Program-made: the position numbers and the translations under genes | Origin: Silvimonas terrae | Lineage (GTDB): Bacteria > Pseudomonadota > Gammaproteobacteria > Burkholderiales > Chitinibacteraceae | Direction of reading: 5' to 3' | Length of the DNA: 64,000 nt | NCBI RefSeq assembly: GCF_014202765.1 | Contig: NZ_JACHHN010000001.1 | Coordinates: forward strand, 933,735-997,734 | Shown: positions 26,631 to 35,673 of the stretch, in pieces | Layout of the letters: each line of letters starts with the position of its first letter | Position numbering within the stretch: position 1 is the first letter of the stretch | Notes under the pieces: model-generated | Database searches by the model: none | The model's input: only the letters and a program-made list of their open reading frames with translations | What the model was told of the DNA's origin: nothing

Positions 26631-26667
26631 GAGCTCGATCTGCCAGCGTGCGCCGGTCAAACCGAGG

Positions 26668-27375
26668 TTACCGGTGCATCAGCGCCAGAAACTCACGCCG
26701 CAGCGTGGCATCTTTGAGGAAAGCGCCACGCATGACGCTGTTGGTCATCTTGGCCTCGGCGTCTTTCACGCCGCGCCAATGCATGCAGAAATGATCGGCC
26801 TCCATGACAATCGCCAGGCCATCCGGCTGCAAGCGGGACTGCAGCAAGTCGGCCACCTGGGTAACCGCTTCTTCCTGGATTTGCGGGCGGCTCATTACCC
26901 ACTCAATCAGCCGCACATACTTGGAAAGGCCAATCAGGTTGGAGTGCTCATTGGGCATGACGCCGACCCAGACCCGACCCAGAATCGGGCACAGATGGTG
27001 CGAGCAGGCGCTGCGCACGGTGATCGGGCCGACGATCATCAGTTCGTTCAGGCGTTCGGCATTGGGGAACTCGGTCACGGGCGGCATGGGCTGATAGCGG
27101 CCGTGAAAGACTTCCTTGATGAACATCTTGGCTACGCGCCGCGCGGTGTCCTGCGTGTTGTGGTCGCTCTGGGTGTCGATCACCAGGCTTTCCAGCACGC
27201 CGCGCAGTTTAAGTTCAACTTCTGCTTGCAGTTCATCCAGTTCACCGTCCTTGATATAGGCGGCGATGTTGTCGTTGGCGTGGAAACGGGCTTTGGCCTT
27301 GGTGAGTCGGGCGCGGATGCGTTGCGACACCGCGTCCGGGTGTGCAACTGCGTATTCCGATCCTTTTTTGGGCAT
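26668..27375 (-). CDS. folE: GTP cyclohydrolase I
   Basis: Converts GTP to 7,8-dihydroneopterin triphosphate, the first step of tetrahydrofolate synthesis; cytosolic homodecamer. 235 aa. Zinc ligands are visible in RSACSHHLCPILGRVWVG (Cys, His) and DHFCMHWRGVKD (Cys). EVFHGRY and GLSKYVRLIEW are also typical. The type IA, zinc-dependent enzyme. Single-gene unit with its own terminator. Confidence 0.96.
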   Translation of the reverse strand: MPKKGSEYAVAHPDAVSQRIRARLTKAKARFHANDNIAAYIKDGELDELQAEVELKLRGVLESLVIDTQSDHNTQDTARRVAKMFIKEVFHGRYQPMPPVTEFPNAERLNELMIVGPITVRSACSHHLCPILGRVWVGVMPNEHSNLIGLSKYVRLIEWVMSRPQIQEEAVTQVADLLQSRLQPDGLAIVMEADHFCMHWRGVKDAEAKMTNSVMRGAFLKDATLRREFLALMHR

Positions 27376-27673
27376 GACACTTACCTTTGAGCTTGAATTT
27401 TTAACGCAGAATCAACAAGAAGTTTAACTGTTTTCATCTGTCAGGTAAAAACCGGGGTAGTGAAACACACTCATGCAAACATGACGTTTGCTTAACGTCA
27501 GGCTGTGGAAAACCACGCTTGGTGTCAGTAGTATCAGATCAGTGGTTTCAATGAAATCATGGGGTTGTGATTGATTTGTACCCCCGGGGTATCGCAATTT
27601 GTCTATTTTTTAGGCATAATCGACTGGTCTAATTGTTAGCACGCTTAGACATTTATACAGGGATATTCTCCTG
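27376..27673. other. Intergenic region, possible small-RNA locus
   Basis: No protein-coding gene seen. The stretch is AT-rich in parts and ends in a plus-strand terminator, although neither flanking gene is on the plus strand. A weak -10-like CATAAT lies at 27615-27620 without a good -35. Confidence 0.35.
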
Positions 27674-27704
27674 CCCCGCCTTGCGCGGGGTTTTTTTATG
27701 TCTG
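27674..27704 (+). terminator. Orphan plus-strand terminator
   Basis: Stem CCCCGC/GCGGGG with loop CTTGC followed by seven T. The A-run needed for minus-strand termination is missing, so it ends an unassigned plus-strand transcript. Confidence 0.75.
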
Positions 27705-27728
27705 AGACAAACGCATCAAGCGTGTCAC

Positions 27729-28706
27729 TTAACTCGCGCTGCTTTCACGCACGATCAGTTTGACTGGCAGCAAGCGCTGTTGATCGGGGCGCGAATCGGC
27801 CAGTAATAAGGACATAGCCTCATGACCCAGGCTGGTTTTGTCGACCGCCAGCGTGGTCAGCGGCGGGGTGGCCGCGCTGGCGGCACCCAGATCGTCAAAG
27901 CCGACAAAAGCAATGTCCTCTGGAATGCGCAGCCCGGCCTCGCGGCAGACTTGCATGGCCGCCAATGCGGTGGCGTCGTTGTAGGCAAAGACGGCGTCGG
28001 GTGGTTGCGGTAATGACAACAACTCGCGCATGGCGACGGGCGCACCGCTGGCGATATCCATGCCGGGCGGAATCAAGGCTTCCAGCGCCGGGTCGGCCAG
28101 AATGCCTGCATCAAACAAGGCCTGGCGATAGCCACGCTCCCGCAGCCTGATCGAATAATGCGCCAGCGAGCCGGACAAAAATGCAATGCGTTTACGTCCG
28201 CTGTCGATCAGATGGCGGGTTGCCAGCCAGGCGCCTTGCTGGTTGTCGGTGTTGACGGCGGGCCAGTCTGGCGCATTCATATCCGACAAAATGTGCGGCT
28301 TGCCCAGGCTTTGCAGTACGGCCAGGGTCTCCGGCTCAAAAAAGCCGATGCAGACGATGGCGTCGGGTTCATGTTGCATGACCTGGCGCTTGACGGGTTT
28401 GCCAGGCAACAAGGACATCACCGTACAGGTCAGGCGGTGTTCCAGGCAGTACAGTTGCACGCCATGGATCACTTCTGAATAGAACGGATTGGTGAGTGGG
28501 TCCCCGTGCGAGAAATGCAGCAAACACAAGACTTTGCGGATGGGCTCGCGGCGCAGCCGGGCATGGTCGTAGCCCATGGTTTCGGCCAGGCGCACAATAC
28601 GCTCACGCGTATGCGCAGACAGACCCGGCTGCTGCTTGAGTGCGCGCGATACCGTGCCAACGGAAACGCCCGCAGCATGGGCAAGATCACGAATATTGAC
28701 CGACAA
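27729..28706 (-). CDS. LacI-family transcriptional regulator
   Basis: About 325 aa from TTG 28706, chosen because AAGGA precedes it and the HTH begins right after (VNIRDLAHAAGVSVGTVSRAL); an ATG at 28757 adds 17 unlikely residues. The periplasmic-binding-protein-like sensor domain follows (FYSEVIHGVQ, AFVGFDDLGAA). Last gene of the binding-protein/glycosidase/LacI group, so it probably represses that operon in response to its sugar. Confidence 0.92.
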   Translation of the reverse strand: MSVNIRDLAHAAGVSVGTVSRALKQQPGLSAHTRERIVRLAETMGYDHARLRREPIRKVLCLLHFSHGDPLTNPFYSEVIHGVQLYCLEHRLTCTVMSLLPGKPVKRQVMQHEPDAIVCIGFFEPETLAVLQSLGKPHILSDMNAPDWPAVNTDNQQGAWLATRHLIDSGRKRIAFLSGSLAHYSIRLRERGYRQALFDAGILADPALEALIPPGMDIASGAPVAMRELLSLPQPPDAVFAYNDATALAAMQVCREAGLRIPEDIAFVGFDDLGAASAATPPLTTLAVDKTSLGHEAMSLLLADSRPDQQRLLPVKLIVRESSAS

Positions 28707-28769
28707 GCGAAGTCCTTGATGGATGAGGCGGCCGCTGATTAACGCAGCATAGTGCAAACCGGTGTACGT

Positions 28770-31700
28770 CTACGTCACGCTGACCGGCTGATTATTCAGC
28801 GAACGCAGGATATTGCCGTCCGGATCGCTGGCCAGCAAGAGCGCGCGGCCTGCGGCCAGATGCGTGCGATAGCTGCGCTGCGTGGTCAGGTCGGTCCAGT
28901 GCAGGGTGGCGTCCTGGCTGGTTTCGCTGATGGCAATCCACAATGCGCCGTTGGCAAGATCCTGTTTCTGCAGGAATATCCCCGCTGGTGGCTCACCTTG
29001 CCAGCGCCAGGGCGCGCTGACGCCACTGCGGGTCATGGCCTTGCGGTAAAGCGCTTCCAGTGTGTCGGTGCGTTGATTGAGTTCCAGCGGGAGAGGGCAC
29101 CATAAAATACGGCCTTTGCCAGAGGGGATTTCTATCAACGCGGCGCTGGCGGTGTTTTCGTACAGGCCGCGGCTTAAACGGCCAATGGCTTCGCCGCCAA
29201 AACTGGCGCGCAACGGGCTGTTATCCAGCACGAGCGTTTCTTCCCGACTCAGGTTGCCCACACTGGCCGCAGCAAAACCCGCGCGGGGTGTGGGTTGCCA
29301 GTATTCATCCAGCGTAGCGGGCCCGGTCAGCAATACGGTGATCTCATGTTGTGCCAGCAATTGCGTCAGGGCTTGCCAGGTGGCTGCCGCCAGGTTGTGC
29401 GGGCAGGGCAGCAAGATCAGGCGTGGCACATCGGCAAACAGGCTGGTCAGGTCCAGATCGCTCACCGCACGTAATGGCAGCCCCAGTTCAAAGAAGCAGC
29501 TACGCACCAGTTGCTGGGTCGCTTCCAGCGCGCTGCGGCGGTTGCTGTAATCGTTGCTGAACGGGTAGATGACGGCGGTCTGTGGCAAGCGGCGCTGGGA
29601 AAAATCCAGCGGCAAGCCGGCAAAGAAATGGCCAAAGCGCGGCGTGACCAGCGCTTCCGGTTTCAAGGAGCCATCTGCACGGCAGGCGCCGATGTGGGAC
29701 TCGTTGATATTGTCCATGTGGTAGTTGATGTTCCAGATCCACTGCACGGCGCCAGCGCTGCCGCTGGTGTAGGCGTAGGCGTATTTGCGCTCCAGCAGGG
29801 CCATCAATTCAGCTTCAGAACGGCGGGAGCGGCCATCCGGACGCTCAACGTGCATGATGCCGGTTTCCTGGATCAGGCTGGGTTTGTCCGGCGTTTTGCT
29901 AAAGAGGCTATCCCACGCCAGCGCATCATTGAGCCACCAGCTATGCACCGTGGTGTAATCCACCGCGCCCGCGTGGAAAAAAGGGTGCGGGCGCTGTTGC
30001 CCCAGCGCTTCATCCTGCCCAAGACAAACCATGGCCTGCGGAGTGACTGCACGCAGGGTGGCGGTGAGGTCTGCGGCCCATTCGGCCAGCATGGCCTGAC
30101 TGAACAGGCTGTAGTCCAGCCAGATGCCGTGTTGTTTGGGCAAGATTTCCGTGTTGTTGAAGCCCACTTCTTCTGGCTGGGGTGGCAAGACCGCGCTCCA
30201 GTCTGACAGTTGCGCCGGGCTGACATCCCAGCGCGCTTGCCAGACGGTGATGTCCGGTTCGCGTCGTTGTAGCCATTGCCGAAAGGCGGCGATCTCATGC
30301 GGGTCCCGCAGGGTGCGCGGGCCGACAAAAATCCGGGCTGGATCAAACAAGGATGGCTCGTTGATCAAGTCCCAATGCACGTGGGTGGTGTGCGGGTGCC
30401 GGCTGACAATGCTGCGCAAAAAGCGTTTTTGTGCGGCGCGGGAACGCGGGTCCAGCCAGGGGTTGCTGCCTTCCCAGGCTTCTGGTGCAAAAGCAAAGAA
30501 GGTAAAGCAGGTTTCCAGCCCGTGGCTGGCGGCGGTCAGAATGAACGCGTCAATGGCGCGCAAGACGGCTTCATTGGCGTGACCATCCACAAACATCACC
30601 TGCCGCCAGGCGCTCCAGATGCCGGTACGCAGATAGTTCACACCCATACCGGCCAGGGTTCCCATGTCAGCATCCCACGTTGCGACATTGGGTAATTGCA
30701 GAAATTTGCGATGCACGTCGCTGGCCATATAGGTCATGCCCACAATGGGCATGGCCTTGCCATCCCGCTCAAAGTAATCCCGGCCAGCCTTGAGGGGTGA
30801 ACCCGCGCGCAGCAAAGCCTCATCACGCCCCCAGAAGCCCTGGCGCAGTGTCAGGACTTCATCATCTGCGCTGAATACCGCTTCGATCTGGTACAGCCCT
30901 GGTGCGATGGCAAAAGGCAGCGTAATGCGTGCCTGCATGGTCCCATCGACCGGGGTCAGATTCAATGCCTGTTGCCATACGGTGGCCGCGCCGTGGCGGA
31001 GAGTCAGTTGGGCTTGCCAGTTGCGCTGCACACCCAGTGCTTCGCCCTGAATGCTTAATGTCGCGGTTTCGCCGGGTTCATAGCAGGCAAAATCCGGCTT
31101 GATCCACCATTCAGTGACGCCCGCTGCGGCATGGCGGGCCAATTGCGCCAGCAACGCCAGGCCACCATCTCGCCAGAACGCGGCGTCAGGGGTGATATTG
31201 ATGAAAATCTGTCGTGAACCGGCACCGGTGCCGCGCAAGCGTTCCAGCATGACTACCGGGCTGGCAATGGCCTGACCCGCTGCATTGCAGGCTTGCAGTA
31301 GCGGGTAAATGCGCGCATCCATCGGGCCGGCGGAGCCGGAATCCTGCGGCTGATCTTTGTGTTTGGTGGGCATGAGCACGAAGCCGTCCGTGCCGCTTTG
31401 TGGCTGGAACAAAGCGGTGTACGGGTTCAGCCAGGGGTGCTGCGGGCCGCTACGGTGAGCTACCGCCTCTGTCGTATCTACGGCCATGATTTCGTGGATA
31501 TCCAGATCCCGGAACAAGGCGGCCTGGTTTGCCTGGCGACCATCTTCATCCACGGGTTGGGAGAACGCATTGCGGCCCACGCAGATCAGGCTGCCGCCCC
31601 GTTGCACAAAAGCCGTGATTTGGGCCCAGGCGGCGCGTGGCACCCATGCGCCATGCAGATGAACCAGCACGTCGCCCTTGCCGGACTGGCCCAGCAACGC

Positions 31701-31820
31701 GCTCAAGCTGGTCGCGTCCGCACAGTGGCGGGCTTGGGGTAATGCCGCGAGGGTGGCGGCCAGTTCCGGCAGGGTGCCGGTGTGGGCAAAATCGGCGTTG
31801 AGAAAAACGAGCGTGGTCAT
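28770..31820 (-). CDS. Multidomain clan-A glycoside hydrolase
   Basis: 1016 aa from MTTLVFLNADF; an ATG at 31862 adds 14 residues. No signal peptide, so intracellular. The N-terminal 220 residues look like a class-I glutaminase/flavodoxin-type fold, then a beta-sandwich (about 230-330) and a TIM barrel (about 340-720). Likely acid/base Glu is in WDLINEPSLF (about 483), likely nucleophile Glu in SLIQETGIMH (about 650). A second flavodoxin-like domain (IYPFSNDYSNRRSALEA onward) resembles the beta-galactosidase trimerisation domain. Probably a GH5/GH42-like beta-glycosidase acting on an imported oligosaccharide; substrate unknown. Confidence 0.75.
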   Translation of the reverse strand: MTTLVFLNADFAHTGTLPELAATLAALPQARHCADATSLSALLGQSGKGDVLVHLHGAWVPRAAWAQITAFVQRGGSLICVGRNAFSQPVDEDGRQANQAALFRDLDIHEIMAVDTTEAVAHRSGPQHPWLNPYTALFQPQSGTDGFVLMPTKHKDQPQDSGSAGPMDARIYPLLQACNAAGQAIASPVVMLERLRGTGAGSRQIFINITPDAAFWRDGGLALLAQLARHAAAGVTEWWIKPDFACYEPGETATLSIQGEALGVQRNWQAQLTLRHGAATVWQQALNLTPVDGTMQARITLPFAIAPGLYQIEAVFSADDEVLTLRQGFWGRDEALLRAGSPLKAGRDYFERDGKAMPIVGMTYMASDVHRKFLQLPNVATWDADMGTLAGMGVNYLRTGIWSAWRQVMFVDGHANEAVLRAIDAFILTAASHGLETCFTFFAFAPEAWEGSNPWLDPRSRAAQKRFLRSIVSRHPHTTHVHWDLINEPSLFDPARIFVGPRTLRDPHEIAAFRQWLQRREPDITVWQARWDVSPAQLSDWSAVLPPQPEEVGFNNTEILPKQHGIWLDYSLFSQAMLAEWAADLTATLRAVTPQAMVCLGQDEALGQQRPHPFFHAGAVDYTTVHSWWLNDALAWDSLFSKTPDKPSLIQETGIMHVERPDGRSRRSEAELMALLERKYAYAYTSGSAGAVQWIWNINYHMDNINESHIGACRADGSLKPEALVTPRFGHFFAGLPLDFSQRRLPQTAVIYPFSNDYSNRRSALEATQQLVRSCFFELGLPLRAVSDLDLTSLFADVPRLILLPCPHNLAAATWQALTQLLAQHEITVLLTGPATLDEYWQPTPRAGFAAASVGNLSREETLVLDNSPLRASFGGEAIGRLSRGLYENTASAALIEIPSGKGRILWCPLPLELNQRTDTLEALYRKAMTRSGVSAPWRWQGEPPAGIFLQKQDLANGALWIAISETSQDATLHWTDLTTQRSYRTHLAAGRALLLASDPDGNILRSLNNQPVSVT

Positions 31821-31897
31821 GGCGGGGTGTTCCACAAGCAGAGGTGTATTTGATCCTGGCATGCCGGATACCGCCCGGCATGCCAGATTGCGCCGGG

Positions 31898-33136
31898 TTA
31901 CTGTTTCTTTGCTGCCGCGGCGAACTGGGCGTTCCAGTATTTGACGGCCTCATCCAGTGCGGCCCTGGCGGGTTGGCGACCGCTCACGGCGTTTTCCATG
32001 GCGGTAGAAAGCGCTTTGGTCATACCGGCTTCATCGGGTAGATCAGAGACCGACAGGGTACGCGCTGCACCCCCCGTGCTGGCGGCCACGGCCCGGCCGG
32101 CGCTGGCGGCATCCTTGCTGTTCTGGCCGCTCATGAAATAGCTGTCGGTCAGGGCCACTTTCGTTGAAGGTAGTGTGGTTTCGGTGGCCTTGGAAAACGC
32201 CAGTTGTGCTTTGTCACTGGTCAGGAATTTACCCAGCTCCACTGCGGCGTCTTTTTGCGGATACCCCTGGGGAATGGACCACATGAACAGGTTGCCCGGC
32301 AAAATCTTGCTGGGGTACGGTGCCACGCCTGTAGTGGCAAAGATTCTGGGAGCGTCGTTCTTGATGCGCATCAGCGCCGAGGGTGCGGTCAGGATCATGG
32401 CGTAGCGGCCGCTGCCAAAGCCGGCGATCTCGGCTTCAAAGGTGTCTTTGAACAGATCAGGCGGCACACTGCCGTTCTTGACGGCGGTGGCGTATTTTTC
32501 CAGCACGGCCACGTGTTGCGGGCTGTTGAAGACGGCTTTGCCATTCTGCACGATGGGCAGTCCTTCCAGCAGGAAGGTGCCGAACAAACCTTCTTCATTC
32601 ATTTTCGGCACGTAGCCGGCAACGCCGGTTTTTTGCTTGATCTGGCGGGCGACGGCCAGTATTTCATCGGTGTTGCGGGGGAGCGTGGTGATGCCGGCTT
32701 TGTCCAGCAACGTCTTGTTGTAAATCAGGATGGGGACCTGGTTGTACCACGGCAGCCCCCAGGTCTTGCCGTTCCAGCTCACGTCTTTGAGTGCGCCATC
32801 GGTATAGGCCGCGGAGAAGCTGCTGATGTCGATGGGCTGGATGACCTTTTTCTGGGCCAGTTGGGTCATCCACGGCACGGTAATGTTGATCAGCCCGGGC
32901 TGACGGCCTGCCGCCACTGCGGCAATCAGCCGCGTTTGATAGGTGTCCCAGGTGACATCGACCCATTTGGCCTGCACGTCTTTATGAGAGGCGTTGAATT
33001 CAGCCGTGAGTTGCTTCATGACCCCGTCAAACTTGGGGGAAAGACTGTTGGACCAGAACTCCACCTCGGTGGCGGCATTCGCGCTGGCAGCCAGCCAGAG
33101 CGCGCCCAGTGTCACGGCCAGAAACTTGTATTTCAT
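31898..33136 (-). CDS. Sugar ABC transporter substrate-binding protein
   Basis: 412 aa, start MKYKFLAVTLGALWLAASANA with a GAGGGG ribosome site. Signal peptide cleaved near ANA-ATEVEFW. Family 1 extracellular solute-binding protein: WVDVTWDTYQTRLIAAVAAG, then GLPWYNQVPILIYNKTLLDKAG split by the binding cleft, and GAAVELGKFL-type segment near the end. First gene of the unit with the glycosidase and LacI regulator; no permease or ATPase gene is present in the group. Confidence 0.92.
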   Translation of the reverse strand: MKYKFLAVTLGALWLAASANAATEVEFWSNSLSPKFDGVMKQLTAEFNASHKDVQAKWVDVTWDTYQTRLIAAVAAGRQPGLINITVPWMTQLAQKKVIQPIDISSFSAAYTDGALKDVSWNGKTWGLPWYNQVPILIYNKTLLDKAGITTLPRNTDEILAVARQIKQKTGVAGYVPKMNEEGLFGTFLLEGLPIVQNGKAVFNSPQHVAVLEKYATAVKNGSVPPDLFKDTFEAEIAGFGSGRYAMILTAPSALMRIKNDAPRIFATTGVAPYPSKILPGNLFMWSIPQGYPQKDAAVELGKFLTSDKAQLAFSKATETTLPSTKVALTDSYFMSGQNSKDAASAGRAVAASTGGAARTLSVSDLPDEAGMTKALSTAMENAVSGRQPARAALDEAVKYWNAQFAAAAKKQ

Positions 33137-33177
33137 GGTACGACCCCTCATTGGCACTACGCCATGTCGCGTAATGA

Positions 33178-33203
33178 TTGTTTACATAAATTATGATAAA
33201 CAA
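33178..33203. promoter_or_regulatory. Candidate operator upstream of the sugar-binding-protein operon
   Basis: Inverted repeat TTGTTTA/TAAACAA with 12 bp between the arms, 42 bp upstream of the start codon in an AT-rich promoter-like stretch. The bound regulator is presumably the LacI protein of the operon, but the site lacks the central CG of classical LacI operators. Confidence 0.4.
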
Positions 33204-33298
33204 CTAAACATCGAGGGTCATTCTGTGCCAGTCGCCACAACGTGACAAGCGCACCGGCGGTGGGGCGGTGGATCAGGGCAATCCGGGTCAAAAGCGCG

Positions 33299-33325
33299 CA
33301 AGAAAAAGCCGGCGCAAGGCCGGCT
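33299..33325 (-). terminator. Terminator of the DUF502/chaA unit
   Basis: Stem AGCCGGC/GCCGGCT with an A-rich left flank (AAGAAAAA) giving a U-run on the minus strand. Confidence 0.75.
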
Positions 33326-33328
33326 GGA

Positions 33329-33991
33329 TTACGGAGGCGGTAGCGTACTGCGCAAGGGTGGTGGCGGCGTAATACCCATGGAGACATAAATGCTGGTCAG
33401 TCTATCCACCCCGATCTGTGCCGGTTTGACCCAGGCAGAGGGCACGTACAACAAGCCGCCACCCACCGGGATGGGGGCGGTGGGCACCAGTACTGCCAGG
33501 TATTCGCGGCCATCCAGGTCAACCGGTTGCGGATTGGGCATCAGGCCCAGTACCGCTACGCCGTCCCCGCCAAAAAAACACCAGACCGGGCTCATGGCGC
33601 CAATATCGGCTTCGTTGGCCTGACTTTTATCCAGCAGCCCGACAAACCGGTCCGCCAGGTTGTACAGGCTGTTGAATACGGGGATGCGTCGCAAGGTCAG
33701 GTCAACCAGGCGGGTCAGTGGCTGTTTCAAGCCGGAGCGCACTGCAACGCCCAGAAAGAAAATCCCCACGATCAGGACCAGCGACCCCATGAACCAGGAC
33801 AGCGCCGGGCCCGCGGCAAACGGCGCGCCCAGTGCGGCAAAAACCTGCCCGATCAGGCTGCCCGGGCCAATAAAGCGGTTGAGTGTGCCCACCACCCAGC
33901 CAATCAAAAACAGGGTCAAGGCCAGGGGTAGCAGCGCCAGCAAACCGGCCAGCCATGTGGTGGCGAGCGTTCTTAAACCAGGTTTGAGCAT
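33329..33991 (-). CDS. DUF502 inner-membrane protein
   Basis: 220 aa from MLKPGLRTLATTW; the frame starts 7 codons earlier and would overlap chaA. Two transmembrane helices (about 15-38 and 65-90), then the family motif RRIPVFNSLYNLADRFVGLL and FVPTAPIPVGG-like LVPTAPIPVGGGLLYVP. DUF502 proteins occur widely in bacteria and plants without a firmly assigned role. Follows chaA within 10 bp, so co-transcribed. Confidence 0.88.
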   Translation of the reverse strand: MLKPGLRTLATTWLAGLLALLPLALTLFLIGWVVGTLNRFIGPGSLIGQVFAALGAPFAAGPALSWFMGSLVLIVGIFFLGVAVRSGLKQPLTRLVDLTLRRIPVFNSLYNLADRFVGLLDKSQANEADIGAMSPVWCFFGGDGVAVLGLMPNPQPVDLDGREYLAVLVPTAPIPVGGGLLYVPSAWVKPAQIGVDRLTSIYVSMGITPPPPLRSTLPPP

Positions 33992-34001
33992 GCTGACTGC
34001 C

Positions 34002-35105
34002 TCAAGGCACAATATTCAGGAACACAAAGGCGGCAAACACCACCAGATGCACCACCCCCTGCAAGACCGTGGTGCGCCCCGTTCCCAGGGTAATGGCACT
34101 GAGTAGCAGGGTCAGCGCCAGCATCACGCTTTCTTTGGCATCCAGCCCCAGAATCAGTGGCCGGTTCAGCGCAATAAACAAGACAGCAACGGTCGGGATG
34201 GTCAGGCCGATACTGGCCAGCGCAGAGCCCAGTGCCAGATTCAGACTTTGTTGCAGCTGATTGGCGCGGGCCGCTTTGGCGGCGGCAATGCCCTCCGGCA
34301 ACAAGACAAGGCCGGCAATGATCACCCCAACCACCATGGCCGGTGCGCCCATCGACAGCACAAAGGTCTCTACGGTGGGCGAGAGCAGTTTGGCCAGACC
34401 GACCACGCCGACCAGGCTGATCAGCAGCAGCACGCAACTGATCATGGTGACCCGCATGTTGGGGCGGGGGAGCTGGATATCCTCTTCACTCACGGCGGTT
34501 TGGCCTGGTTCGGGTTCGGCCAGAAAGTAATTGCGATGGCGCACAGTCTGGACAAAGACAAACGTGCCGTACAAAACCAGCGAGGCCACGCCGGAAAACG
34601 CCAGTTGCGACTGGGACCAGGTTGGCCCGGGAATGGTGGTGGCATAGTTGGGCAAGACCAGCGCCAGCACGGCCAGTGCGGTGAGGACGGCCAGCGCCGC
34701 ACTCGCGCCCTGGCGTTGAAAAACTTGTTCCCGGTGGCGTAACGCGCCCAGCACCAGGCACAGCCCGACGATGCCGTTGCAGACAATCATGACGGCCGCA
34801 AAGACCGTATCACGCGCCAGGCCCGCCTTGGCATCGCCCCCGGTCAGCATGACCGACACAATCAGTGCCACCTCGATCACGGTGACCGCTACCGCCAGGA
34901 CCAGTGTGCCAAACGGTTCGCCCACTTTATGTGCAATGACTTCGGCGTGATGAACCGCTGCGAAGACAGTGCCTGCCAGGAAGATGGTGGCAAAGGCCAC
35001 CAGCCAGCCATTGATGCCCATGCCGAACGCGACGCCCAGCGTCACCATGGCCAGCAGTGGCAGTATCCAGGTCCAGAGCGGGGTCGAACTGTGGTGTGGG
35101 GACAC
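34002..35105 (-). CDS. chaA: Calcium/sodium:proton antiporter
   Basis: 367 aa, about 11 transmembrane helices in two homologous halves. CaCA-family motifs: GEPFGTLVLAVAVTVIEVAL in the first half and VLLPEGIAAAKAARANQLQQ with LGSALASIGLTIP in the second, each with the conserved acidic residue used for cation exchange. Exports Ca2+ or Na+/K+ against protons. First gene of a two-gene unit with the DUF502 protein. Confidence 0.92.
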   Translation of the reverse strand: MSPHHSSTPLWTWILPLLAMVTLGVAFGMGINGWLVAFATIFLAGTVFAAVHHAEVIAHKVGEPFGTLVLAVAVTVIEVALIVSVMLTGGDAKAGLARDTVFAAVMIVCNGIVGLCLVLGALRHREQVFQRQGASAALAVLTALAVLALVLPNYATTIPGPTWSQSQLAFSGVASLVLYGTFVFVQTVRHRNYFLAEPEPGQTAVSEEDIQLPRPNMRVTMISCVLLLISLVGVVGLAKLLSPTVETFVLSMGAPAMVVGVIIAGLVLLPEGIAAAKAARANQLQQSLNLALGSALASIGLTIPTVAVLFIALNRPLILGLDAKESVMLALTLLLSAITLGTGRTTVLQGVVHLVVFAAFVFLNIVP

Positions 35106-35673
35106 TTTGTCTCCTTAAGGTATGGCGCGTTAGATGACACCGTTTTATATGAGTCGCCAAGGCTTGGCAAACATGACATCGCCCTGTCAGCGACGACGAA
35201 TGGGTAGACCGGGCACCAGTGTACCGGTTCCATGCGTTTCCAGTGTACAAGCCAAAGATGACAAGGCTTTGCGGCTGCGCCCCATTGTCGGGCGTGTTTG
35301 GTGCGGGTGGGTAAACGGCGTAAGGTGGACCGGGTGGTTGCGGTACTGGCGGGTAGATTGGCCATATCTACCGGGTTTTTAGTAAATATACATTTGCATA
35401 GAGCCAGTTTTCTTACCATAAAGGTCAAGTGCGCCTGGCTGCGTCCCGGGCAATGACAAATGCTTAAAGTCGCCAGTGTCTTAGTGTTGCTTGGGGTTGC
35501 ATTAGTAATTTCTAATAGACTACCATGCAAGGCGGCTCACTTTCTGACTTCCTTTGTCCGGAGAAATCTCTTGCAAAACTTACAGGTCGCCCTGTGCCCA
35601 GCCCGACGGAATGAGGTATCGCATCCGGCGATGCGCTTGTTCCTCCATGGTGCTGGCATAGCGGCCTGTCTGG
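35106..35673. other. Intergenic region between chaA and the GGDEF-EAL gene
   Basis: About 570 bp between divergent genes without a credible gene. It should hold the chaA promoter on the left; a candidate promoter for the GGDEF-EAL gene lies at 35487-35516. Confidence 0.5.
35487..35516 (+). promoter_or_regulatory. Candidate sigma-70 promoter of the GGDEF-EAL gene
   Basis: TTGCTT (35487-35492), 18-bp spacer, TCTAAT (35511-35516; five of six to TATAAT). Confidence 0.35.
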
